The notes beneath the pieces are model-generated. The model saw only the letters and a program-made list of their open reading frames with translations. It had not been told where the DNA came from and did no database searches. Shown piece after piece: positions 17,234 through 25,002 of a DNA stretch of 64,000 bases. How positions within the stretch are numbered: the stretch's first letter is position 1; every line of letters begins with the position of its first letter. Location of the stretch: contig NZ_CP126251.1 in NCBI RefSeq assembly GCF_003234115.2, forward strand, positions 124,001 through 188,000. The letters run 5' to 3'. This DNA is from Curtobacterium sp. MCPF17_002 (GTDB lineage: Bacteria; Actinomycetota; Actinomycetes; Actinomycetales; Microbacteriaceae). The position numbers and the translations under genes were made by a program.

Positions 17234-17252
17234 CGCCGCGGCACCCGCGGCG
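17234..17252 (-). terminator. Hairpin after the MFS gene
   Basis: Perfect 8-bp G+C stem (17234-17241 with 17245-17252), 3-nt loop, 17 nt beyond the MFS stop on the minus strand. No T-tract. Confidence 0.4.
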
Positions 17253-17268
17253 GCGCGCGCTGACGTGG

Positions 17269-18666
17269 CTACGCGGGCTCGGGCTCGGTCGGGACGGATG
17301 TCACGTACTCGCGCGACAGCGTCCGGTACGACCGGGTGGCGAAGGCGACCGCCGCCGCGATGATCATCACGATGCCGGCGAACAGGAACACGACGGCGAT
17401 GCCCCGTGCCTCGCCCGTGCCGAGGAGCGGTTCCCACGCGGCGGCTCCGGAGTCGGAGCGCAGCGTCGGGATGATCCAGAACTCCGCGAGCGGGGCGATG
17501 AGGAACGCGGTGATCGGCGCCGCCGCCGACTCGAACGCCTGGGCGAACCCGAACGCCCGGCCCTGGCGCTCGAACGGCACGACCTTCTGGATGACGGTCT
17601 GTTCCGCCGCCTCGACCGCCGGGATGAGCACGAGGTACAGGAAGATGCCGACGGCGTAGAGCCACCACCACTCGCGGATGGTGAAGAGGCTGCCGAGCGC
17701 GCCCATCACCATCACGAGGAACAGCATCGTCCGGATCGGGTTCCGGCCGAGCCCGAACTTCGCGATGAGCAGCCCGCCGACGATGAACCCCGTCGAGGCC
17801 ACCCCGAAGACGATGCCCCACACCTCGACCGAGAACAGCGTGAGGCCGTACGGGTCCATGAGCGCCATGTAGACGCCGCCGATGAGGTTGTTGAACGACG
17901 AGAAGACGATGAGCGCGAACAGCGCAGGGACGGCTCGGACGGTCCGGAGGCTGCCGGCGAGGTCGAACACGCGCACCCGTCCGGGTTCGCGCGCGGGTTG
18001 CGACTCGGGGATCCGGATCGTCAGCAGGTGCACGAAGGCCACGGCGGTGAGTGCGAGGGCGATGAGCAGGGTGCCGCCCATGCCGAGCAGTCCGATGGCC
18101 AGGCCCGAGAACACGCTCGTCACGATGAACGCGACGCCCTGCACGGTGCCGACCAGGCCGTTCGCATTGGCGTGGCGTTCCACGGGGACCAGGAGCGTCA
18201 CGGTGGTCGAGAGCGCGACGTTGCGGAGGTTCTCCACCACGGACCCGGCGAGGATCACCGCCGCGAACACCCAGAACCACGGGCGTCCGAGGTCGGCGAT
18301 CTCGTCCTGTCCCGCGGACAGGTAGATGACCCCGGCGATCGTGAACGCGACGAGGGTGACCACGCCGGAGAGCACCATCGCGCGGTGCTTGCGGTGCCGG
18401 TCGACGATCGAGCCGAACAGGATGCCGAAGAAGGCGACGAACAGCATGTACGTGCCGCCGATGATGCCGGTGGCCAGCACGGAGCGGGTCTCGAGGTACG
18501 CCCAGAAGGTCAGCCCGAACCACAGGAAGCTGGTCGTGATGTTCGCCACGGCGGTGTTGACGAGGACCTGGTGGAAGGCGCGCAGCTGGTGGGCTCGCGC
18601 CCGATCGGCGCGCAGCCGATCGGCGTCCGGCGCCGCGCCGGTCTCGGTCGTCTCCGCTTCGGTCAC
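17269..18666 (-). CDS. MFS transporter
   Basis: 465 residues with twelve hydrophobic helices. The stretch GSIVDRHRKHRAMVLSGVV after helix 2 matches the MFS loop 2-3 signature, and the layout (VNTAVANITTSFLWFGLTFW... at the start, long central loop AREPGRVRVFDLAGSLRTVRAV) resembles the DHA3 drug/macrolide-efflux group. Substrate unknown. GTG at 18666 (VTEAETTETGAAPDADRL) was chosen because the open frame upstream runs through a 9-bp simple repeat. Downstream of the ABC ATPase on the same strand, 127 nt apart. Confidence 0.85.
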   Translation of the reverse strand: MTEAETTETGAAPDADRLRADRARAHQLRAFHQVLVNTAVANITTSFLWFGLTFWAYLETRSVLATGIIGGTYMLFVAFFGILFGSIVDRHRKHRAMVLSGVVTLVAFTIAGVIYLSAGQDEIADLGRPWFWVFAAVILAGSVVENLRNVALSTTVTLLVPVERHANANGLVGTVQGVAFIVTSVFSGLAIGLLGMGGTLLIALALTAVAFVHLLTIRIPESQPAREPGRVRVFDLAGSLRTVRAVPALFALIVFSSFNNLIGGVYMALMDPYGLTLFSVEVWGIVFGVASTGFIVGGLLIAKFGLGRNPIRTMLFLVMVMGALGSLFTIREWWWLYAVGIFLYLVLIPAVEAAEQTVIQKVVPFERQGRAFGFAQAFESAAAPITAFLIAPLAEFWIIPTLRSDSGAAAWEPLLGTGEARGIAVVFLFAGIVMIIAAAVAFATRSYRTLSREYVTSVPTEPEPA

Positions 18667-18725
18667 GGGCCGAGGATAGCCCGCCTGAAGGTCCGTACAG
18701 AAGTCGCCTTCTGCAACCTGGGGAC

Positions 18726-18797
18726 GACGGCTACGACGGCTACGACGGCTACGACGGCTACGACGGCTACGACGGCTACGACGGCTACGACGGCTAC
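18726..18797. repeat. 9-bp tandem repeat, eight perfect units
   Basis: Unit GACGGCTAC repeated eight times without a mismatch. On the minus strand each unit holds TAG in the ABC ATPase frame, and the gene's own stop (18794-18796) is in the last unit, so the repeat lies in the 3' end of that message and upstream of the MFS start. In the other minus frames it would encode VVA or RRS repeats. Confidence 0.97.
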
Positions 18798-19579
18798 GAC
18801 GCGCGCCGTGCGGCCCAGCGGCCCTCGGCCCGCAGGATCGCGAGCGGGAAGTCGAACGCGTGCGACACCGCCGACGACGTGATGACCTGGTCCGAGGTGC
18901 CCTGCGCCACGGCGACACCGTCGCGGAGCAGCATGGCGTGCGAGGTCGAGGCGGGCAGGTCCTCCAGGTGGTGCGTGACCATCACGCTGCCGAGCTCCGG
19001 GTGCCGGTGCCGGAGCGCGTCCACGGTCTCGAGCAGGTGTTCCCGGGCCGCGACGTCGAGCCCGGTCGCCGGCTCGTCGAGCAGGAGCAGCTGCGGCTCG
19101 GACATGAGGGCGCGGGCGATGAGCGCGCGCCCCCGCTCGCCCTGCGACAGGACCGGCCAGCGGGCGTCCCGTCGGGCGCTCAGACCGACGTCGGCGATGT
19201 GCTGCTCGGCGAGGGCGATCTGGTCGGCAGTGGGTTCCCACCGCATCATGAGGTCCGTCGTGCCGGTGAGCCCGGTCAGCACGGTCTCGAGCACGGTGAG
19301 CGGCGAGAGCATCCGGTGGCGCGGGTCGACGTGCCCGATGTGCGTCCGGAGCTCGCGGACGTCGACGCGTCCGAGGCGGCGGCCGAGGACCTCGACCGAT
19401 CCTGCGCTCGGGTGTCCGGTCGCGCCGAGGACCGCGAGCAGGGTCGACTTGCCGGCGCCGTTCGGCCCGAGGAGCGCCCAGTGCTCACCACGCCGGACGG
19501 TCAGGTCGATGTCGTGCAGGAGGTCTCGGCCGGACCGGGTCACCCGGACGCCGGACGCGTTGATGAGGACGTCGTTCAC
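18794..19579 (-). CDS. ABC transporter ATP-binding protein, no permease nearby
   Basis: 261 residues, a single nucleotide-binding domain: Walker A GPNGAGKST near residue 40, signature LSQGERGRALIARAL, Walker B LLLLDEPATGLD, and switch His in MVTHHLEDLP. VRRGEHWALLGPNGAGK resembles the ModF/iron-type single ATPases. No membrane partner is encoded next to it, so it may work with a distant permease or in a non-transport role. GTG 19579 overlaps the stop of the upstream double-GntR-like gene by 4 nt. Confidence 0.88.
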   Translation of the reverse strand: MNDVLINASGVRVTRSGRDLLHDIDLTVRRGEHWALLGPNGAGKSTLLAVLGATGHPSAGSVEVLGRRLGRVDVRELRTHIGHVDPRHRMLSPLTVLETVLTGLTGTTDLMMRWEPTADQIALAEQHIADVGLSARRDARWPVLSQGERGRALIARALMSEPQLLLLDEPATGLDVAAREHLLETVDALRHRHPELGSVMVTHHLEDLPASTSHAMLLRDGVAVAQGTSDQVITSSAVSHAFDFPLAILRAEGRWAARRAS

Positions 19580-20940
19580 GACTCCATCGTGCCGTACCGG
19601 GCGTGCACGTCCACGACGTGCGCGTCGAAGTGCAGGGCGAGCGCGTGGCACGCTTCCGAAGCGGTCTCGGGGTCGCGGGCCTCGGCGGCCTCCTCGATGA
19701 GCTGCAGGAAGTCCTCGACCTGCCATTGCCGGACGGTCGGCGGCTCGGGGAGGATGTACGCCAGCCGCGCGATCACGACGGTGGTCGTCTGGCGCATCGC
19801 CCGGTTCGGGGTACGCACCGCCAGGAACCGGGTGATCTCGAGCAGAGTGCTCGTGTACGCGTAGTCCCGGACACGGCCCTCGCGCCGCGCTCGTAGGAGG
19901 AGTGAACGGAGTCCCTCGACGTCGTCGTCGGTGAGCGTGGGCATGCACGACCGGGCGCACATCTCCTGCAGCCCGAGCAGGAGGCTGATGGTCTCGGCCC
20001 ACTCGTCGACCGTCGGGGCGGTGACGAGGACGCTACCGTCGCGGTCGGGCCCCGCCTCGAGGAGGCCCATCACCTCGAGCCGCCGGATCATCGGCAGCAG
20101 GCGACGGAGCGGGACGCGGAACCTCGCGGTGAGCGCTCGCAGCGGGTACTCGTGGCCCGGCCGGAGCGTGCCGTCCCGGAGGGAGCCGAGGACCTCGAAC
20201 CAGTCGTCGTCGGCCCGCCAGTCGGCCCAGTACAGGTCACCGGAGGCGGCGCCGGCAGGGTGCAGCAGCGCGTCCGGAGCGACCCCGAGCGCGGGCGCGC
20301 TCGCCTCGAGGTACCGGCGCCAGAGCCGTCCGAATACGTGTGCGGCGCGCTGCGCACTGCTGGTCTGCCGGAGTCGGAGTGACTGCAGGGACGACGCCAG
20401 CCACGACTCGACGTCCGTGACGGTCCACACCGGACGGACCGGCAGGCCGTACCGCATCTGCTGCAGCGTCCGGACGAGGAGCCGGCCGGTGAAGGACTCG
20501 GGCGTGCGCTCGGCCCAGAAGTCGACGGTGGCGAGGACGGCCGGGTCGAGTTCGTCGCCGCGCTCCGCGGCCGCGCGACGTGCCGCGGTGACGAGTTCCT
20601 CGTAGCGCGCGACGTCGGCGTCGTCCGCGACGGGGGCGAGGGCGCGCATGGCCACCTCGACGAGGCCGACGAGCAGCCAGGAGCCCTCGGCCCAGGTGAC
20701 GGCGTCGAGCTTGGTGAACCGCACGAGGTCGGCGGGGTCGATCCGCGCGAGGCCGATGTCGGCGAGACGCTGGAGGGCGCCCTCGAGCACGGGCGGGTGC
20801 AGGCCGAACCGCTCGCAGAGCTCGAGCAGCTCGTAGGCGGTGTCCTCGCGGAGCGTGCCGTCCCGGACCCCGGCGAGCACGATCGTGAACGCGTCGTCGA
20901 ACACGGGCCGCCGGCCCTCGCCCGAGTTCGCGTCACCCAC
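19576..20940 (-). CDS. Tandem double GntR-like (wHTH + helical) regulator
   Basis: 454 residues made of two similar halves. Half 1 (about 12-230) starts FTIVLAGVRDGTLREDTAYELLELCERFGLHPPVLEGALQRLADIGL; half 2 (about 244-440) starts WFEVLGSLRDGTLRPGHEYPLRALTARFRVPLRRLLPMIRRLEVMGL. Both match the wHTH of the adjacent GntR protein (MLAALRDGTLQHGERLNDDELVQWLGV) in pattern, and both continue in helical regions like its effector domain. The SRTPIREA recognition helix of GntR is replaced by HPPVLEGA and PLRRLLPM, so DNA specificity is likely changed or lost. No enzymatic motif. Starts 2 nt after the GntR stop. Confidence 0.75.
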   Translation of the reverse strand: MGDANSGEGRRPVFDDAFTIVLAGVRDGTLREDTAYELLELCERFGLHPPVLEGALQRLADIGLARIDPADLVRFTKLDAVTWAEGSWLLVGLVEVAMRALAPVADDADVARYEELVTAARRAAAERGDELDPAVLATVDFWAERTPESFTGRLLVRTLQQMRYGLPVRPVWTVTDVESWLASSLQSLRLRQTSSAQRAAHVFGRLWRRYLEASAPALGVAPDALLHPAGAASGDLYWADWRADDDWFEVLGSLRDGTLRPGHEYPLRALTARFRVPLRRLLPMIRRLEVMGLLEAGPDRDGSVLVTAPTVDEWAETISLLLGLQEMCARSCMPTLTDDDVEGLRSLLLRARREGRVRDYAYTSTLLEITRFLAVRTPNRAMRQTTTVVIARLAYILPEPPTVRQWQVEDFLQLIEEAAEARDPETASEACHALALHFDAHVVDVHARYGTMES

Positions 20941-20942
20941 GG

Positions 20943-21611
20943 TCAGCTCCGCGCGGCGCGGACCGTCTCGATGTGCTGCTCGAAGTTGCGCGTGAGTGCC
21001 CGGCCGGCCTCGGCCGCGGTCTCGCCGTCACGCTCGCCGAGGGCTTCGCGGAGGATCGAGAAGAACGCCTCGGACTCGTACTGCTCGAACGCCGGCGTCG
21101 GGTTCAGCGTGAAGCGCACGCGCTCGAGCGCACCCTCGCCCGCGACCTGCACGAGCGGGTTGCCGGAGTGGGCGATCGCGAACTCGACGATCTCGGTGAC
21201 GGCGCCGCTGAAGCCGTGGTCGCGCACCCGGCGGAGTCCGTCGGCGCGGTCGAGGAGCTTCTCGAGCGTCGCGACGTCGGCGTCGGCGTAGTCGGGGACG
21301 CCCCAGCGCAGGCTGAGCTCGAAGAAACCGGCCATCGCGCGCGTGGCGATGACCCAGTCGTCGATCGTCGGGGTGGCGACGCGGGTGTACCGGTTCGCCT
21401 CCATCTCGACGAGTCCGATGTCGACGAGCTTCGCGATGGCCTCGCGGATCGGGGTGCGACTGACGCCGAGCCACTGCACGAGCTCGTCGTCGTTGAGGCG
21501 TTCGCCGTGCTGGAGCGTGCCGTCGCGGAGCGCGGCGAGCATCTTGTCGTAGACGACGTCGCGCAGGAGCTTCCGGGGGGAGTTCTCGACGGTGGACTTC
21601 GGGACCGGCAT
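20943..21611 (-). CDS. GntR family transcriptional regulator (FadR/FCD type)
   Basis: 222 residues. N-terminal winged helix LLRDVVYDKMLAALRDGTLQHGERLNDDELVQWLGVSRTPIREAIAKLVDIGLVEM is a textbook GntR domain; the helical C-terminal half fits an FCD-like ligand domain, though the usual metal-binding His triad is not obvious. First gene of a four-gene minus-strand run (GntR, double GntR-like, ABC ATPase, MFS), which it may control. RBS GAGGAG 5 nt before the ATG. Confidence 0.88.
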   Translation of the reverse strand: MPVPKSTVENSPRKLLRDVVYDKMLAALRDGTLQHGERLNDDELVQWLGVSRTPIREAIAKLVDIGLVEMEANRYTRVATPTIDDWVIATRAMAGFFELSLRWGVPDYADADVATLEKLLDRADGLRRVRDHGFSGAVTEIVEFAIAHSGNPLVQVAGEGALERVRFTLNPTPAFEQYESEAFFSILREALGERDGETAAEAGRALTRNFEQHIETVRAARS

Positions 21612-21656
21612 CCAGGGCTCCTCACATGACGGGCGTTTGGCACTGCAATCCTAACG

Positions 21657-21676
21657 TGTCAATATGCAAGCGCTTG
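21657..21676 (-). promoter_or_regulatory. GntR promoter/operator region
   Basis: TTGACA on the minus strand (21657-21662) is a consensus -35; the -10 at the right spacing is poor. Beside it lies the perfect palindrome CAAGCGCTTG (21667-21676), a candidate operator for the GntR protein encoded downstream. Inference only. Confidence 0.35.
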
Positions 21677-21699
21677 TGAAACAACAGTATCCCAGAACG

Positions 21700-22677
21700 T
21701 CAATGTGACGTGTCGACGATGGTGCGTCCGTGCACCCCGCCGCCCACGATCTCCGAACCGACCTCGATCGCGCCCTCGAGACCGACCGTGCGGGTCACAC
21801 CGGCGAGCAGGGTCGGGTCGAGCTCGGCGGCGAGGAGGTCCCACGCCTGCTGCCGGAGCCCGAGCGGTGCGTCCACGGAGTTGATGCCGAGCAACGACAC
21901 CCCGCGCAGGATGAACGGCAGCACCGTCGTCGGCAGCTGCACGTCCTGCGCCAGCCCGCACGCCGTCACCGCACCACCCCACCGCGTCGACGCGAGGAGG
22001 TTCGCGAGGGTCGCACCCCCGACGCTGTCCACCGCCCCGGCCCAGGTCGCCTTCTGCATCGGCTTGCCGCGCTCCGCGAGGGTGGCCCGGTCGACGACGT
22101 CCGTCGCCCCGAGCGTGCGGAGCGAGTCCGCGTGCTCGGTCCGGCCGGTCGACGCCGTCACCCGGTACCCGCGGCCAGCCAGCAGCGGGATCGCGACGGA
22201 GCCGACCCCGCCCGACGACCCCGTGACGAGCACCGGCCCGTCGGACGGACCGACGAAGCGCGACAACGCCAGCACACTGAGGGCCGCCGTGAAGCCGGCG
22301 GTGCCGATCGCGGCGGCGAAGTCCTCCGGCATCGACTCCGGCAGCACGACCAGTGCGGCGGACGGCACCACGGCGTGCGCCGACCAGCCGCCGTGCCGGG
22401 TCTCGCCCGAACCGGCGCCGTTGAGCACCACCCGGTCGCCGATCCGGACGTCGTGCACACCCGGACCGAGCGCCGCCACCGTGCCGACGACGTCGATGCC
22501 GGGGACGAGCGGGTCGACGCGCGCGACACCGGGGTCGCCCGCCAGGGCGAGCCCGTCCTTGTAGTTGACGCTCGAGTAGGCGACGTCGACGAGGGCCTCG
22601 CCCTCTCGCGGATCCGGGACGTCTATCTCGGTGACGGCGGGGGCGGTGGAACTGGAGACGAGGACTGCGCGGGTCAC
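21700..22677 (-). CDS. MDR family oxidoreductase, acrylyl-CoA reductase (AcuI/YhdH)-like
   Basis: 325 residues, quinone-oxidoreductase-like medium-chain reductase. Seen: AYSSVNYKDGLALAG and VPGIDVVGTVAALG in the GroES-like domain, and the Rossmann motif VLVTGSSGGVGSVAIPLLAGRGYRVTASTGR. No zinc-binding cysteines. The SVNYKDGLA and GGWSAHAVVP stretches fit the AcuI/YhdH subgroup, which reduces acryloyl-CoA with NADPH. Monocistronic by position. Confidence 0.87.
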   Translation of the reverse strand: MTRAVLVSSSTAPAVTEIDVPDPREGEALVDVAYSSVNYKDGLALAGDPGVARVDPLVPGIDVVGTVAALGPGVHDVRIGDRVVLNGAGSGETRHGGWSAHAVVPSAALVVLPESMPEDFAAAIGTAGFTAALSVLALSRFVGPSDGPVLVTGSSGGVGSVAIPLLAGRGYRVTASTGRTEHADSLRTLGATDVVDRATLAERGKPMQKATWAGAVDSVGGATLANLLASTRWGGAVTACGLAQDVQLPTTVLPFILRGVSLLGINSVDAPLGLRQQAWDLLAAELDPTLLAGVTRTVGLEGAIEVGSEIVGGGVHGRTIVDTSH

Positions 22678-22741
22678 GCGTCGGACGCTACCCGCGCCTC
22701 CAGGCCGATGTGCGCAGTGCCCGCGAGACGCGCGCTCCTGC

Positions 22742-23770
22742 TCACCCGAACATGATGGCGGCTTCGTCGTACCGACTCTGCGGAACGGTCTTCAGCGCAC
22801 CGAGGGCGTCCTCGAAGGACACGTGCACGATGTCGGTGCCCTTCAGCGCGACCATCCGGCCCCACCGCTCCTCGACCACTGCGTCGATGGCCGCCAGGCC
22901 GAGGCGCGTCGACAGCACGCGGTCGTACGCCGTCGGCGTCCCGCCGCGCTGGATGTGGCCGAGGGTCGTCGCACGCGTCTCGATGCCCGTCATCTCCTCG
23001 ATGAGCGGCGCGAGGCGCTCGCCGATGCCACCGAGTCGCGGGCGTCCGAAGGCGTCGAGTCCACGCTCCGTGTGCGCGTTGTCCTCGTGGTCCGGGACGA
23101 AGCCCTCGGCCACCACGACCAGCGGGGCACGTCCGCGGTCGTAGGCGGCCTGCACCCACTTCGCGATCTGTTCCATGCTCGTCTTCTGCTCCGGGATGAG
23201 GATCGCGTGCGCGCCCGCGGCCATCCCCGAGTGCAGCGCGATCCAGCCGACGTGACGGCCCATCACCTCGGCCACCATGCAGCGCGAGTGCGACTCGCCC
23301 GTCGTGCGGAGACGGTCCATCGCCTCGGTCGCGATCGCCACGGCGGTGTCGAACCCGAACGTGTAGTCGGTGGCGCCGAGGTCGTTGTCGACCGTCTTCG
23401 GGACGCCGACGATCTGCAGGCCCGCGTCCGTGAGGCGCTTCGCAGCGGCCAGCGTGCCCTCGCCACCGATCGCGACGATCGCGTCGATGCCGTGCCGCTC
23501 CAGTGTCTTCGAGATGTTCTCGACGCCACCGTTCGGGCCCTCGAACGGGTTCGTCCGGCTGGTCCCGAGGATGGTGCCGCCCTGCTTGGCGATCCCCTGG
23601 ATGTCCTTGCGGCCGAGCGGGACGATGTCGCCGTCGACGACGCCGCGCCAGCCGTCCCGGAAGCCGACGAAGTCGTGTCCGTAGATGGCGATGCCCTTGA
23701 GGACGATGCCCCGGATGACCGCGTTCAGGCCGGGGCAGTCGCCTCCGGAGGTGAGGATGCCGATGCGCAT
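22742..23770 (-). CDS. pfkA: ATP-dependent 6-phosphofructokinase
   Basis: 342 residues. Phosphorylates fructose 6-phosphate in glycolysis. Seen: MRIGILTSGGDCPGLNAVIRG at the start, VAIGGEGTLAAAKRL (the glycine after GGE is the ATP-type residue), and VPKTVDNDLGATDYTFGFDTA with the catalytic Asp. The G/K combination at these two sites is the actinobacterial group III pattern, which is ATP-dependent. ATG at 23770 has AAGAAGG 4 nt upstream. Divergent from the DNA glycosylase gene. Confidence 0.95.
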   Translation of the reverse strand: MRIGILTSGGDCPGLNAVIRGIVLKGIAIYGHDFVGFRDGWRGVVDGDIVPLGRKDIQGIAKQGGTILGTSRTNPFEGPNGGVENISKTLERHGIDAIVAIGGEGTLAAAKRLTDAGLQIVGVPKTVDNDLGATDYTFGFDTAVAIATEAMDRLRTTGESHSRCMVAEVMGRHVGWIALHSGMAAGAHAILIPEQKTSMEQIAKWVQAAYDRGRAPLVVVAEGFVPDHEDNAHTERGLDAFGRPRLGGIGERLAPLIEEMTGIETRATTLGHIQRGGTPTAYDRVLSTRLGLAAIDAVVEERWGRMVALKGTDIVHVSFEDALGALKTVPQSRYDEAAIMFG

Positions 23771-23843
23771 GGGGCCTTCTTTCACAGGAGCTGGCGTCGT
23801 CGGGTGGGGACAAGCCCCATCATGACTGACGGTGGTTCCGCAT

Positions 23844-23849
23844 TACTAT
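23844..23849 (+). promoter_or_regulatory. Probable -10 box of the DNA glycosylase gene, leaderless transcript
   Basis: TACTAT ends 6 nt before the GTG start at 23856, so transcription could begin at the start codon itself. A weak -35 (ATGACT, 22-27 bp upstream) is at 23822-23827. Confidence 0.4.
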
Positions 23850-23855
23850 CCCCGT

Positions 23856-24869
23856 GTGTCCTTGCTCGCTTCCGCCTCGTCGCCTGGTGCGCCTGAACCG
23901 CTGGGTGCGTCGGGTGCGTCGGACGCGCTGGGTGCGCCTGGTGCGTCCGTCGACGCGGCTCGCGTCGACACGGTGTACCGGCCTGGAGGCGCGGTGGACG
24001 TCGCGTCGACCCTGCGGCCCCTGCAGCGCGGGTCCGGCGACCCCGCGTTCGCCGTGGCCGGCTCCGTCGTGTGGCTCGCGCTCCGCACGCCCACGGGGCC
24101 CGCGTCCGTCGCGATCCGGCGGAGCGGCGACACGATCGCGATCTCCTCGTGGGGGACCGGCGCGTCGTGGGCCGTCGAACACGCACCCGACCTCCTCGGC
24201 CGCGGCGACGACTGGTCCGACCTCGACGTCTCCGGGCACGCGTTCCTCGCCGCGGCCCGGCACCGTCAGCCCGGGCTCCGGCTGCTGCGGACGAACACCG
24301 TCGTCGCGATGCTCGTGCCGGCGATCATGGAGCAGAAGGTCACCTCGCGCCAGGCCTGGCGGGCCTGGCGGTACCTGGTCCGGCGCTACGGCACGCCCGC
24401 GCCGGGGCCGGCGCCCGCCGGGATGACCGTCCCCCCGACCGCTGACGAGTGGGCGAGGATCCCGAGCTGGGAGTGGCACAAGGCCGGCATCGAGCCCGGC
24501 CGCTCGGCCACCGTGATGCGGGCGCTCCGCGTCGCCCCCGCCCTCGAACGCACGCTGGCCCTCGGTCGCGGCGGCTCGGTCGTCTCGGCGCGCCTGCAGT
24601 CGGTCCCCGGCATCGGGAAGTGGACCGCGGCGGAGACCGCGCAGCGTTCCCACGGCGACCCGGACTCCCCGAGTGTCGGGGACTTCCACGTGCCGGCGCT
24701 CGTCGGGTGGGCGCTCGCCGGGGGGCCGGTCGACGACGACGGGATGCTCGAGCTCCTCGAGCCGTGGCGGGGGCACCGGGAGCGCGTCGTGCGGCTCATC
24801 GGCGGTTCGGGCTTCCGGAAGCCGGCCTTCGGGCCGCGGATGACGATCCAGGACCACCGCTTCCACTGA
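23856..24869 (+). CDS. DNA-3-methyladenine glycosylase (AlkA-like, HhH-GPD)
   Basis: 337 residues. Removes alkylated bases from DNA. The helix-hairpin-helix is LQSVPGIGKWTAAETAQ, followed by the catalytic aspartate D276 in SVGDFHVPAL; upstream is the conserved IMEQKVTSRQAWRAWRYLVRRYG. The first 30 residues are Ala/Gly/Ser/Pro repeats (GASGASDALGAPGAS) encoded by GC-rich near-repeats. GTG 23856 was chosen over the upstream GTG 23832 because of the adjacent -10 box. Confidence 0.9.
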   Translation: MSLLASASSPGAPEPLGASGASDALGAPGASVDAARVDTVYRPGGAVDVASTLRPLQRGSGDPAFAVAGSVVWLALRTPTGPASVAIRRSGDTIAISSWGTGASWAVEHAPDLLGRGDDWSDLDVSGHAFLAAARHRQPGLRLLRTNTVVAMLVPAIMEQKVTSRQAWRAWRYLVRRYGTPAPGPAPAGMTVPPTADEWARIPSWEWHKAGIEPGRSATVMRALRVAPALERTLALGRGGSVVSARLQSVPGIGKWTAAETAQRSHGDPDSPSVGDFHVPALVGWALAGGPVDDDGMLELLEPWRGHRERVVRLIGGSGFRKPAFGPRMTIQDHRFH

Positions 24870-24875
24870 GCGGCC

Positions 24876-24923
24876 TGCGTTCCTGCGTTCCCGCGTTCCC
24901 GCGTTCCGGTGTTCCTGCGTTCT
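24876..24923. repeat. 8-bp tandem repeat, six units
   Basis: Units TGCGTTCC, TGCGTTCC, CGCGTTCC, CGCGTTCC, GGTGTTCC, TGCGTTCT, starting 7 nt after the glycosylase stop. Confidence 0.9.
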
Positions 24924-25002
24924 TGGGGCTTCCTCAACGGCCACCCGCTCACGGACGTCTACCGTGACGCCGGCCGGGGTGTGCCCGGCAGGAGAGGACG
25001 CG

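Noticed and set aside
18726-18797. CRISPR-like array
   Set aside because: Units are 9 bp with no spacers and no cas genes nearby.
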